Of a stretch of 64,000 bases of DNA, positions 22,290 through 34,566 are shown in pieces. The position numbers and the translations under genes were made by a program. Origin of the DNA: Ophiostoma sp. CBS 140.51 (lineage: Eukaryota > Ascomycota > Sordariomycetes > Ophiostomatales > Ophiostomataceae). Location of the stretch: positions 186,001 to 250,000 of the forward strand of contig JANSLP010000012.1 in assembly GCA_029298735.1 (NCBI GenBank), read 5' to 3'. A model generated the notes under the pieces. It did no database searches. It was not told the origin of the DNA and saw only the letters and a program-made list of their open reading frames with translations. Every line of letters starts with the position of its first letter. The stretch's first letter is position 1.

Positions 22290-23510
22290 CCCGTTCAGTA
22301 GGCTCCCGGCCATGACGAGAGCGGCATCAAAGGCCATGTGGCCATCACCAAAGTCACCCCTGATGCCCTATCCGGCCGATATCTCGACATGTTGTCGGGA
22401 GAATGACTGCGGCCTCTATCCAAGTTGAGAAATAGACCGTTTAATGCTCTATCTCTTGTGATCTGTCTTCGAACATTCTCTCGTGAGTCAATGCTTCCTC
22501 AGAAACAGTAATTGTGATCGGCCAATGTCCATTTCCAGTAGAACACCGTCCATGATGACAGAACACTCCCCTCCCTGAATCCGATCTACTTCTCAATATC
22601 AACGAAATAGAAAAGGTACGGTAAGTATCCTATTTTAGAAGGATGCCGGTCATCACGCCTCCAGAGTGTCTGAGACTATGGCAACACGCCCCATCGGGCA
22701 ATATCCCATTCCAGAGGAATGCCGTTTTATCATGAGAATGACATAGGGCTGCATACAGGAGAAATCACCATGTGGCCTTCTGATCCACATCCCTCGTCTT
22801 GGTTGTCGATATCTAGGTGAACGGAAAGGGATAGCCACGGCCAGGGTCCATTTTGAGAAGTAGGTCAGTCGTTTGTCTCGGATTTTGCTGTGTGCATGTC
22901 ATTGATGGTGAAATGGAAAAGGCATCCCTCATCTTGTAAATGCCGGGCAATAACCTCATGCAGATGGCAGATGACCGATGTCAAAGTGCGGTCACTGTCC
23001 GAATCCAGGAAGAGACCTGCCAGCCATCAACCGTTACAGATTTAGGCCGGGATAGCAGCTCATTCGCTGTGGTGATGATGGACCGGCGTGACCTCTTCCC
23101 GCGGGTGGTCTTCCGGCCAATATCCCAATATGGAACGAGTAGATGACAACGGGCAGTGTCTTATTTAAGAAATTCCCGATCTGGTTGTTTATGGTAGATG
23201 CTGCTTGTTTGAGCTGACGATAACCACAAGCCCCGGGTGCATCCCTCGATCGGCCGTGCACAGCATAATTCCGGGGCCGGATCTATCAGAGGGTTCATTG
23301 TGGACTGGTTCACTACCTAAACTGCATACTGCCATCTCCTTCGTGGAAGGAAGCCACGCCGATCGTCTATTCCTTCCTTGCCCTTCACATCTCCTTCATA
23401 TTGACAAGAGGACATCCCAGAATAGAAGGATGCCGCGCCGGAAATCTCCCTCTCTCGTAACAATATCCATGGTCCGGTCTATGACTCTCCAACAGATTCT
23501 CCGGGGCCGG
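22290..23510. repeat. Diverged repeat array
   Basis: A loose consensus resembling GGCCAATATCCCATT, then CAGAAGGATGCCG, recurs with changes near 22290, 22519, 22627, 22700, 23115 and 23409. CCGGGGCCGGA occurs twice, near 23271 and 23501. The copies are too diverged to fix a unit length by eye; they may be the worn remains of an old repeat. Confidence 0.35.
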
Positions 23511-25802
23511 AGCTAAGGTGTGAACGTCCGGGGAAAGGAAACATGCATGCTTTGAGTAGCTTGCCCCTTCAACAATCCGCTCCTCTTCTCGAACCAGTCA
23601 TTCCCCTTATGTTGCGCTCACTTTCCCCTGAATGAATGAGACACTCTTGCATCGGCAGATACCTAGTTTCGATGCACCCCCCTCTATCCACGATAGTTCT
23701 GGGAGAGGACAGGACGCTAGAAGGTGCGCGACAAAGAAGGAGGACAATAGTAGAAGGGAGACGAAGACAATATCAGAAGCATGCGGTGGTGAGCCCAAAA
23801 CGGAAACCGTCCATCCACAGACGACAATGCCATCTCACTGCATTCACATGTTGGAGGACACGTTCGCAACAGCTCTCATGGCATTTTCTACTGATTTCTT
23901 CTTATTCTCCCCTCAAAGTTGCGTGCTCATCGGGGTGCGCGACGCATCCTGTTGGCGTACGGTTTTGTGGCTTTCCACATGTGCATCGCATTGGATATTG
24001 TCTCATGGCCTTCAACTGGTGACAGCTGATTGGGCTTGTCTGTGTCATCTCATAGGAGTGCATTTTCAGGCCATCGGTATTCTCCCAGTTATGATATCAG
24101 AACGCAGCTTCAGCAAAATACAGCCATAAGAGGAAGAATCATTCTATTTTCTCTTTCGATCTCCTGCTCACATTAAACAAGCCCTTAAGGATGATGCCCC
24201 GAGTGCAGGACAAATATCGTAAAAAAGACCACTGGACGTCGCTTGATATCACGTCTTAACATCTATAGATGACATTAACATGAGGGAAAGAGATAAAGGC
24301 CGCTGAAGCTCACAAAAAAATCGATTTCTTTTATGAACAAGAGCATCTTTCAAGTCTAGAACATTGACGACCAACTGCTCGAAGTGGCGCTTGACCGTTG
24401 TGATCGTGATTCGCTATGTGGTCTTCCCCTCTTCTAGAAGAGTTATCGAGACAAGACCAACATATATGGCCAAGAGTTGAAGACTGCAAACAGGACCACA
24501 TGGTCAGCCACAATTCTTCTCTTCTTTTTCTTCATTTTGCCATGCTCCTGGCCATGTGGTCGAACACGCCTACGTCCTGTACCCTCATCATAGTTATATG
24601 CGTCGAGAGAAGGCGTACGTTTCTAAAAGGCACCTCGGTGCCCAGCCTTACTTGAAAGAGTTACAGAGAGAATAAATGAGAAAGAAGAAGGGGGTAAGGG
24701 GTGAAAGAATGACAGAAGAAGAGAAAAAGCACTGCCACATGGACATCAAAGGGGGTATCCTCAACGGCCGTATCGTATTCGGTGAAAGAAACGTGCCGAC
24801 AAAGAATCACGTTCACTTCAAACTCATAGAGTCAGAAATAGACAGTCAACAAAAACGACGGACAGAAAGAAAGAAAGAGACTGAAATGATGCAACTCTGC
24901 CGGTAGTTGCGTGTCGGTATCCTTTCTCATCCTTTTTACCTTCTTCAATGCTGGCCCTTGCATAAGAGTGTGCATACTCGGTCGACCACCCTTTCTGACG
25001 TTTTCGGTCTTGACAGGGTGATGACCAGAAAATGCCAAAGACTATTACGAAAGCCCATGTGCATATGAAAGCGTCTAGAATGTGTGTCTGTGTGTGGTGG
25101 TGTAAGTGCTCGCAGTCCAGAAGTCCTTCTTCACATGCCAAAAGGCTCTCGAAAGTCGATCTCCCGTGCCCTGGCAGTAGCGTAGCTTGCACTCACAACA
25201 CAGGCACCACAAGCACCACAGGCACAGTGGCTCGCAAACAACCGCCAGCTGCCGCGAGCTGCCCCGAGATGCCATGTCCAGTCCTTTGTCCATCTTTTTC
25301 CCTCGCCTCGGAATTTATTGTGCCTTGGAAAAAGAACCCTGTCAACTTTATGGGGATTCTCGGGTCTGAAAAAGAACAAGGGGAAACAAGTACGGACACC
25401 CTCTTGTCGTCCCCACACGATTACGTCGTTGGTGGTCCTCGTCGCTGTCGTTTTCGTTCGGTGCGATGGAGTGCGAGCAGTGTGTGGTTCACGTGTTTAC
25501 GTGCCGAGCTCTGTTGTCCATCATCGGAATCGGGTGTCAAACTCTACGAAATATAGTGAGTAAAAGTGAGACCCTAGGCACAAGCACAAGACAATAACCG
25601 CAGCACAAGACACAAGCCGTAGACAGAGACAAAACACAAGATCCAGCTGTTCGACAAGACATATTGTCACAAGCAAAAAAGGAAAGAGAAACTTAGACAA
25701 CAGGAAGAAACACTCTCAACCGGCGAGGCTTATTTCTTGTCACTGCTTTCAACAATTTGACTCATCTCTACGTCATGTCACGAGAATGAACACTTTACTG
25801 GC

Positions 25803-25831
25803 TGTCTCAAGGCACACTCTGCCTTGAGACA
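25803..25831. repeat. Perfect inverted repeat (hairpin)
   Basis: TGTCTCAAGGC and its exact reverse complement GCCTTGAGACA are separated by a 7-base loop. A T-rich stretch follows. It lies about 1 kb beyond the stop codon of the leftward 182-residue gene. Role unknown. Confidence 0.6.
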
Positions 25832-26792
25832 AGGCTCAGTTTTATTGTTATCTCAGTATTCGTTGTCGCATCCTTTTGTAAAGGTCATGTGCATACATTC
25901 AGGTCACAGGTCACAAGCATAGTAGAGAAGTTTGTAGAGTAGTAAAAGATTGCTGAAAATTGTAAAGTAGTCTCTGATAAGAAGACTGTGGGGGGTATCA
26001 TGCTATGTAAAAAAACGCTAAGCTAATGTATGTGTAGTGAAAAGGTGCCGATGTTAAAAATCCCGAGGGCCAGCGAGGCTATGTGTAAATGCCCCGAACA
26101 AATGCTGCTAATATGCTCCCAAACAAAACAAAAAAGAAGAAAACAAATGAAAGAATATTAACAGGCGTAATAGGGTATAAGGTGCAAACAATAAAAGATT
26201 AGGGTATCGTGTGAAGTGTGATTATGATTGAGGGTAATGGAAGGCGAGGTATTGGGCGCAGCCCAAGCCTCGGGTAGAGGGTTGATGACTCGCGCGCGCT
26301 TCGGCTAACAGGGTGTTTTTGGGTGAGAGTGTTGAGTGTTTGCCTTGTGTGCGGAACACGCTCGCGCGGGTCGAAAACGGGTCGGGTGTGGGGGGAGGGG
26401 AAGCACTCAAAAGTATGAGTCTTTGTGAGTGAAGCCCATCTGCCCGCGCCCCGGTTTTTTCGTGCGCGCAACCGACGCTGGTTGGTCAGTGGGCCCTATT
26501 CGTTTTCGCCTGCCCGCCGATTGTAGGGCGGGAAACGATTAAGAGGCGGTAAAGCGGCTGCATTTCGCATCTCTCTTTTTGGAGAAGTGTGCGATAGCGG
26601 TACTTGTTGGCCCGTGGCATTCTCGTTCAGCTGTCACTTTCGGATGTGAAATTGACGTCGAACTGGGAAATGAAGGTTGGTCCAGGACAACTGGAAGTAC
26701 TGTTAGTGGTTGGTTCCGGCCAGAAAACGAGAAGAATCCGGGGAAGCTTACCATAGAGAGTAGGGTTGTGTAAACATGTGGATGCGAGATGC

Positions 26793-27341
26793 TTAGTCCT
26801 CGGCAATGGCAGTCAGCTTGGCCGACTTCTTGCGCGAAGAGGCAGACGGCGAAGCACCAGCAGCAGCGGCTGCGGCACGACGCTGGCGACGGGCAGCCGA
26901 AGCAGCCATCTTGCGGCGCTCCTTCTCGACGAGGACGGCGTGGACCAGCTCGCGCTGGTAGGCCGAACGCTCGCGCTGGATCTCGGCGAGCTCATCCTCA
27001 GAAGGGCCAGTCGTCTCAAAGTTGTTGTTCACCTCAGCCATGACAGCGAAAGGCTGCTGGGCGTTGCGCCAGCCCTGAGGCGGCGAGATGCTGGAGGCGT
27101 TGGAGGAGCTGCGGCTGGATGCACCGCTGCTGGTGTACCCGCTGTCCTCAAAGTCGTCAAGGAAGAGGTCTTCGTCACTGAGGTAAGAAGACGAAGAAGA
27201 AGAGCCAGAGCCCAGGCAAGCCCGGTTGGGCCACGAGGGAAAGGCGCATGCTGTGGAAGAGCGGCCGCTGCCGATGTTGATGGGCGAGGAGGTCTCTGCG
27301 GCGCTGCTCATGGAGCTGTATGAGCCGTACGAGCCGTACAT
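26793..27341 (-). CDS. Uncharacterised 182-residue serine-rich protein
   Basis: Single-exon frame from ATG 27341 to 26793. The N-terminus is Tyr/Gly/Ser-rich. A central segment FPSWPNRACL, followed about ten residues later by SYLSDEDLFLDDFED, has the look of a conserved short motif seen in small Pezizomycotina proteins of unknown function (from general recollection, not verified). A Ser-rich linker leads to a predicted long charged helix (about 120-155, Glu/Arg-rich) and a basic, Ala-rich C-terminus (RRQRR at about 158-162, KK near 174) that could act as a nuclear signal. Clean codon use and composition set it apart from the surrounding non-coding frames. The promoter side carries a TATA-like word near 27617-27627 and purine-rich plus-strand DNA (CT-rich on its own strand). 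No function can be assigned. Confidence 0.75.
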   Translation of the reverse strand: MYGSYGSYSSMSSAAETSSPINIGSGRSSTACAFPSWPNRACLGSGSSSSSSYLSDEDLFLDDFEDSGYTSSGASSRSSSNASSISPPQGWRNAQQPFAVMAEVNNNFETTGPSEDELAEIQRERSAYQRELVHAVLVEKERRKMAASAARRQRRAAAAAAGASPSASSRKKSAKLTAIAED

Positions 27342-28300
27342 GTTGGCGGTTGTGTGGTTGTTGTGTTTGCAAAGCAGACGAGTTGTGATCGTTGTGGTAT
27401 TTGCTGTTATCGGAATCTGTATCAAGTCGTTGGTGTTGAGAAGAGTGCGCGATAACTGTGTAAAGACATGTATGTGTTGTTTGTTTGTAAAGAGTCGTTG
27501 TGAGCGTTAGACTTAAAGTCTTTTTGGTGTTGGTCAAGATGATGATCAAAGTTGGAAAAGATTCTGGGGAAGAGGAGACTGAGAGTTGAGAAAAAAGAGG
27601 AGACGCGATGAGGGTGAATATATATTTCTCGTGGGAGGGAAGGACAAGAGACGAGAGGAAAGGGGAAATGGGAAGGAAACACCTACCGACTCACACACAA
27701 AAGGGGAAGGAAGGGGGGGCGTGTGCGATTTTCACGAGGCAGCAACGCGGGTCGAGAACCGCAAGGGGTGGGTGAGTTGTGAAGAGAAGGAGTGAAGGGT
27801 GTGTGCAAGGGCGCCAGGGCGTGTCTGTCCGGGGGCCAGGGGCGTGTTGTTGCGGACCGCTGTTTCCCGAGGCGTGGGCGTGGGGAATGGCCACAGGCAT
27901 AGGCTGGAACTGTCAAAGACCAAAGAGCCGGGGAGGCGCCGTTTGCTTGTGAGTGTGTTGGCCCGTAGTTACACGCCCCGGCCGTTCGACCGTTTTCAGC
28001 TTGTGAAGAAAAAGAGAGAAAACGGTGACTACCCACGCTAAAACAGTCCAGACCGCCTTTCACTCCGTTTTGACCTCTTGCTCGTCCTTCCCCTGTTTGC
28101 CTGTGCGCCCTCCCGCTTGAGCGCTTTCCCGCCTGAGCGTCTTTCCCTTCGTTCCGCGTCGGTTCTCTCTTCCTTCGCTCCTGTTGACCGCCTTTCCTTG
28201 CAGTCTACTCGTGTCTGTTAACCCCTCGATTCCCTGCTTTTCGCTTTCTTTTCTCGCTTTTCTTGCACCGAGGAGTAATCATTCTCGCCGAAAACAGGAA
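27342..28300. promoter_or_regulatory. Leader and promoter of the 182-aa gene, possibly bidirectional
   Basis: The minus strand is CT-rich from about 27560 to 27720, with a TATA-like AATATATATT near 27617. From about 28040 to 28270 the plus strand becomes CT-rich instead, so a divergent rightward transcript could start there. No rightward coding sequence follows. Confidence 0.45.
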
Positions 28301-29150
28301 GTGCATGGGAAACCGCATCCAAATCACAGAATCACTGTCCTCTCTGTTGGATGGGGAAGCAACCCGAACAAACTCCCGTCGAGGACTGACAGCCTGGACG
28401 TTGTTTGGATGTGCTACGGAACAAGTCTGGAATCGGAAAGAGAGCGAGTCACAGTCGACTTGTTTGTGATGTTTGAAAACAGGAATCTAGACAGCAAAAA
28501 GAAAGCAAACAATTCCTCCTGTGTATTCCGGGAGGGAGACGGGATGGAGATGGATACGATACCAACAGACTAGACTACGGACGTAAGACTAGTCGTGATG
28601 TCTGTCAAGGGACTGCCGTTATTGTCGACATCCAGATGCATCTTTCATCTTTCATCTCGAAATAGAAACCGACCGCGCTCCGGAGAAATAAGAGGAAAGG
28701 AGAATAACGACAATAGGAGGATTGCCGCATTAGGTATTCTTGCGATGTGTTATGTGCAATGACTACGATGTGATGCGATACACACACAATACGGGTTTTT
28801 TAAGAAAAGATACGAGGGGTCCGAGGGGTGCACACCCCCAAGTTCCGACAAACGGTGTCCTTCACCGCCCCTTTCCCAAAAGTCCTTTTTTGATGCGTTG
28901 CTGCACGCTGCAATGCACGACGATTTGAAGACCCAAAGCACCCGTCCGCGGCCGCGGGATGTGTTGCAGTGCAGCGAGGAGGAGGGGTGAAGACAGAGGC
29001 CAAAAGGAGGTGAAGAGTAAAGACGCGACCGTGTCAGTCGATACTGGTTATCAGCTTCGGACATCAGCGATAGAGGGGTCAGTCAGACTGCAAGTAAAGA
29101 GAGAAGAAAAGAGATGGGACAAGAGTCAGCTCAGGCCATGTTGTCAACAA

Positions 29151-29319
29151 CCGGAGTAAATAGAGTTGCGAGTTGCGAAAGAGTTTGCGAGCGAAATGAG
29201 AAATCGACCGGAACAAACAGAGAAAGAAGCTGGAGCAAATACAAGAGAGTGAGGCCGGAGAAATACGTCGTGTAGTAATTGCTGTAGAAAACGGCCGGAG
29301 TAAATAACCGGAGAAAAGT
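29151..29319. repeat. Cluster of six CCGGAGTAAATA-like direct repeats
   Basis: Copies or close variants of CCGGAGTAAATA begin at 29151, 29208, 29230, 29255, 29295 and 29308, all in the same orientation. Two (29151, 29295) are identical over 12 bases. The spacing is irregular, which suits clustered protein-binding sites better than a satellite. Confidence 0.55.
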
Positions 29320-30365
29320 GTACACTAAAGAAAGAGGCCCTGTGCAGGGAGACAGAAGCACAGGAAGACAGGGCCAGGCCCGGGTTTACAGTTTTACAGT
29401 CCGTTGGTACTTGTCTAATGTCTATTGTTAACTGTTTGTTGCTTGTTCCTGTCCGTCTGTTGTCATTTCATTGTTGTCTGTTGGTTGCGTGGCTTGTTGA
29501 CGAAATAGGCACAAAGAAGGGAGGCCAAGATGTTAGTGTTGGTCCCGACACGAGCAGCGGTTCAACGCAGGGAGGTGTCGCAAGGAGAAGACACAAGGAC
29601 AACTGTCAGCTACGGCATATCTCCCTTTGTGGTCTCTTTTGGCTTTACAGTGTCGGATGCACGACAGGATCACGATGTCCTATTTTTGGTGTCTCTTTGA
29701 GCTTCCGTCCATCAATGTAAATGGGGGCCTCGTCAGCCCTGTACTTGTGTTCCTCTCACTGTACGGACCTTGTTTCCCCAAAGCGGCATATCATTAACTT
29801 TACAGTCTTCGGCCTCAAATCCTTAATTCGTATTCCTTTATGGAGTATTCCTCCTTCCTGATTACGTCCCCGTCTTTTCGCCATTCGCATATTGCACTTT
29901 GATAGATTGATTGCACGTTTGTTCCCCCAGCTTTGTGGCTGCGGACACGAATTCCGGGGCGGAAGATGTAAGTTTGTCGGAAGATGGGGGCGTGTAAGGC
30001 GTGTCTTGGGCACGCAAAGGCAAATATAGGGCGCTGTAGGGCGCATCGTGCACTTTCTGCCTTTCGCCTGCAGTACCTTTCTCGTGACTATCTTTCTCCT
30101 CTTGCCTTGGATTTCAACGCCTCACTTTTGCAGCCTCGGGATGAGGCGGAGGGTGTGTCATCCTCATAAACTGTCATCTTTACATTACTTCTGCGATCTC
30201 ACATTCCCTCATCCCAAATCCTCGGGGCTGAGGGAAACGGCTGCTGTTGTCAACGGTCACCCTCGGGACGGCCATTTCTCAATATCTGCGACGGAGTATT
30301 TGGAAATAAATTATTGCCATTTTGGCACATTGGAAGAAATTGCCTGACTGTGCCTGACGGCCTGG

Positions 30366-30381
30366 GTGTGTGTGTGTGTGT
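30366..30381. repeat. (GT)n microsatellite
   Basis: Eight GT units in non-coding DNA. Confidence 0.8.
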
Positions 30382-31598
30382 CCCGCATGAGTGTGAGTGT
30401 GGTGACGTTGCTTTGGTTTCGTGTCGCTGTTCTTGCTGTCCTGGCCGTGAGTCACTGACGGCGTACGGAGTTTGCTGCTGTTTCCTTGCTTTCTGAGCAA
30501 GGTCTTCCATAACGACCATAACAGCCACAACAACCACAACAACCCGGTTTGTCATTCCTTCTCGCAGATTCGTACGGCCTGCTTTTCCAGAGGCTCGCAC
30601 AATAAACGCACAAAACACACAAGACACAGCCTCTTACTGTGCGTTGTCCGTCTCTCGTCATCGCCGTTCCATCCTGTATACCTCGCCATCCCACAATCTC
30701 GTCTGCTCGTATCTTGCGAGCTTGCCTTGTCATCCCTACGTTCCGAGCCTTGTTTTTTGTCTGATATTATGGTGTCGTCTGTATCGTGTTTTGTCAGCCT
30801 CCGCATCATCGCCGTCGGGCTTTCCCCAGGAACGAAGCCACCTTGTTGTCTGGCCCTATTTTGGCTCCCGCATTCCTGTTGCTGACAACATTTCGTCGTA
30901 AATCGTCATTCAATCGTGATTGTCGCTTCCGCGTTCCTGATTCCCTCTCAAAGTCTTCCGTTTTGTCACCCTCCTTCATTCCTCCGTTTTACATAGACAC
31001 ACATCGCGACCATGATTGTCATCGCATCTTTATTGTACACCCCTCAAACTCTTGAACATTGCGCCCTCTCTTCTTTTTTCTGGGTCCATGGGTCCAGCCC
31101 GCTCACCGGTGTGCTCCATTGTATACCAGACTCTGTGGGAGCAGAGGACCGTTGTGAAAGAATGAAAGGACGACCAAAATAAACAGTGTCCGAGCGTTCA
31201 TTTCCTTCCCTTCCCGCAGTCGTTCTTTCCTCTCCGCAATATCCTTCCTTGCGCATTCCTTGGTCCTTCCCTTTCAGGAATGTGCCCTCTTCTGAAAACC
31301 CTGGGGTCAAAGTGCCAAAGGGTAAACGAACAAGGTCAAAGACAGTCAAAGAGACATCGATCCAGAACACCGCTGCGCCTTGTTCTCGTTCCCTTGTTCC
31401 TGGTCGTGTCCCTTTGTTTTTGCTTGTTATTGTCGTCCAGGTCCTTGTTATTCACGTCTTTGTAAGACGTCTTTGATTTTGAGTTGTTCTCCTCGCTTTC
31501 TTGTTTTCTTTCCCTCTCTTGTTGTTTACTGTCGATGCGCCGTACACCCCCTCCATCACAATCACATTCATTGTGCCTTGCATAGCTGTTCTGTCTTC

Positions 31599-31630
31599 AC
31601 GTCGTCACGCCGTCACGTCGTCACGCCGTC
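31599..31630. repeat. Perfect 16-bp tandem duplication
   Basis: ACGTCGTCACGCCGTC is repeated twice head to tail without change. Confidence 0.8.
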
Positions 31631-31722
31631 ACTCTGTCGACTGCACCGCGACCCGACTGGCAGAACAGCACACGACAAACAAAAAGCAGTCACTGTCACT
31701 TGCTGTGTACATCAACGCCCAA

Positions 31723-31747
31723 CCAGCGCAGCCAGCGCAGCCAGCGC
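31723..31747. repeat. 9-bp tandem repeat
   Basis: CCAGCGCAG occurs in two full copies and one partial copy. Confidence 0.75.
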
Positions 31748-32650
31748 CAAACAACATTGACAACTCATCAGCCGCGACCCCTTTTCTTGACCGTCTCTTC
31801 ACACGCGACGTCTAGACTCTTGCAATCGGACTGTCGAGCGAGAGTTTGATCTTTTTTTCTGCAGCGGCGGCAGCGTTGCAAGAAGAGAGAAGAGCGCTAA
31901 ATCGCTAAAATACCGCCAAAGGACGCTAAAGGCTCCACTGAACGCATCGTCCCGTGTCCCTCTCCGTTTGGTCCACATTCTGTCAAAGAGCATGATGAAA
32001 AGTACTGAACACCAGCGGTCAGAGCCGTGCTTGCAGTAGGTGCATCCTATTTTTCATGCAAATCGATGGATTGTTGATGCACCACAAGAGCGGTGATCGG
32101 ATGAAGCTTCCCTTGGTGTGCCCCTCGTCTAGCGGTCTGGTCCAAAAATCCGCGATTGACGAAGGAAGTGCCGTAGACGACGGTCAACAACAAACGGCAT
32201 CTATCTCATTTGCCAGCAAACAGTCGTCTGTGGTTGATGCCAGTGACCTGGAAAAGAGAATGCAATCAAACAACACGGCAGACATCCGGCAAATCGACAG
32301 CAAAGTGTAGAAGCAGACGATGATACTGCACCGACAAACACTCATTCCCCTTGCTCACCGGTGCTGCAATTACTGTTTGCCCTCTCATGTCTTCCTTCCC
32401 TCGTGAGAATCTTCTGTGCGTTCCTTGCCGTGGTCACAGTTTGCTCTGCCGTTTGCTATGAATTGCTTGAGCGCGGGGAGAGAACATCCCGTATTGTTCT
32501 GTGTTGACCGCCTTTCCTTTTGAGAGGGAGAGTTTTTGTTGCAAAATGAGTTTGGTACTGGAGGTGAGGGGCTGCAACATTTGGTCCTTTCTCTCTGTGT
32601 TCCTTCCTTCCTGGCCCGCGCTGCCGCTTCCCGCCTTCCCCTTCCGCAGA

Positions 32651-32675
32651 TGTGTGTGTGTGTGTTGTGTGTGTG
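32651..32675. repeat. (TG)n microsatellite
   Basis: An interrupted TG run of about 25 bases. Confidence 0.8.
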
Positions 32676-34551
32676 GGCGTTACTGTTCACCGTCACCTTA
32701 CCCCTGTCAAGATTCCGTCGCCAGAAAACGGGAACACTAAGCCCAAGTATCAAAGCCCAGATTTTCCACCTTATGCACACCCCCCGGCCCAGACAGTAAG
32801 GCCTGTCTGTCCAGGCCTTTTCTCGGGAAGATAGCAAATCGCTTGTTTGTCTCTCGCCCATCGGTCATCACAGCGCTGGCGCGACTGAGACACACAGAAT
32901 TATCCCAGTCAAGACCTGCACCGGACACGATAGCCGAAAACCGCATTCCCGGAAAAGCAGGGCTGTTCCCCGGGAGCAAAAACAAAGATGAAAAAGAAAA
33001 GAAAGAGGGGATGAGAGACAGAGTCTCGACACAGACGGGATCACCAAGGTGATGGACTGATTGATGGACAGGTCAATCACAGATAATTGTGACAGAAATG
33101 CGAGACAAGACAAGAGGCAGCTTGCGAGAAAAGAGCTGCGAGACCGCGAGGGAGGGAGCGATAGGAGCAGAGGAGGCTCGGAGACTCTTGGGGGACACAT
33201 CAACGACAGGGAAACAAACAGGAAGAACATTGAGGCTCAGCGTGGTCGAGTCCCACAAAGCCTGTCACCAGTTCAATTCACAGCCACGGCCAGACAAAGG
33301 CCAGGCTGGGCCAGTGTTGTCCAGAATGTCGACAACCTCGCTCGCCATATCCAGGGACCTCGTCGCGACGGGGTTGGCATCTCGTCTCCAGGGTCTTCGG
33401 CTCGAGGTTTTCTTGTTGTATCCTCTCTTCACCAAAATAACTTCGGCGGGTTGTCGGCGAGCTTTCCTGGGTGCTGGGTTGACCCTTTGCTGGGCCATGG
33501 ATAGCGCCATCCGTTTAGCCTTTTGGGAGTCCTCCTCGGAACCGTTTTACGTTGTCTGATTGGTCAGTTTGTCAGTCTCCCCTTTAGTCCAGACCTGTCA
33601 GTGAGCGAGCACTCCAGACCCTAAACCACGAAATCCTTTCGCCGGGGCGACGTTCAGTCCTCCGCCAAAATGCCAGCCCCTCACTGACTCTAGACCGCCA
33701 GAGACCGCTGTCGACCACTTTTGCAGCACCGTCTTCTGCTATCACTGGCTATCGCTGGCCGTCGCTACCAGTCACCCGCAGTCGACCGCCTATCAGTATC
33801 CCGCGTTTTAGTGGGCATTTGGTGGTCGAGATGCTCTAGACCGACTATCAACCAAAGGACTGACATGTCTGTCACTTTAGCTGCACTATTATCATTCTTC
33901 CCACAGAGCTGTCACTTTCTCGGAGGCTGACCGAGGACCCTTACTTTCGAGGACAGCTTGCGAGGGGTCTCGTATAAAAGCGACTCGTATCATTGATCGA
34001 CACTCTCGAGCTCTGGACAGCTCTCCTCTTGTCTGGACTGTTTATCCAATATGCATAGTCTATGAGTATGTACACAGTAGTGATTCTCCGTTTTGGAACT
34101 ATGATACTCCGAGTGGCAGAAAGTAGAAAGCAGAAAGCAAGCACGCCTTCGTCAACGTTCAGTCGCAACCCGCGTTTAGAGCCGACGAGCACCTCCTCAA
34201 CCTCGAGAATCGGAGGGCGTGTGGATTGTTAGCTTCAACATCGTCTCCGATATTTCGGTAGCTCTTTTCGTTGCTCTTCTGTCTAGGGTTGTCTAGGAGT
34301 TCCAATAGCCCGCTGAATAGTCGTAGCCTTCGCTCCGCTGGCGTCTGCTTTCTTTTGTCTTCCTCGCCTTTCATCCACATCGTGTCCGCATGCATCATGT
34401 TTTCTTGTCCGCAGGCTAATAAAGCCATTGTAAAGAGAAGCGCGGAGAATGCCACTGGGTAGGGAACAAGAGCTAGGCGAAGAAAGCCGAGAATTGGCAT
34501 CTTGACAGTGTTGGTCTGGGGAATTTCACGCGTTCCTATTGGCGGGCGGCT

Positions 34552-34566
34552 CCCCCCCCCCCCCCC
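34552..34566. repeat. Poly-C tract of 15
   Basis: Uninterrupted run of 15 C. Homopolymers of this length are prone to sequencing-length error. Confidence 0.8.

Larger units (their letters stand above)
21135..26792. other. Gene-free stretch between VPS24 and the 182-aa gene
   Basis: No supported gene on either strand in 5.6 kb. It contains a degenerate repeat array at about 22290-23510, a perfect 11-bp stem hairpin at 25803-25831, and CACAAGAC-type repeats at about 25579-25640. The right end (about 26200-26792) would hold the 3' untranslated region of the leftward 182-residue gene. Confidence 0.6.

Noticed and set aside
32056..32310. 84-codon frame with protein-like composition
   Set aside because: Looks mildly protein-like (Ser/Asp/Gln-rich) but no homology, promoter or splice partners could be shown; left unannotated.
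33241..33275. Possible tRNA T-arm (GGTCGAGTCCC, AGTTCAATTC)
   Set aside because: No matching acceptor, D or anticodon arms could be folded around it.
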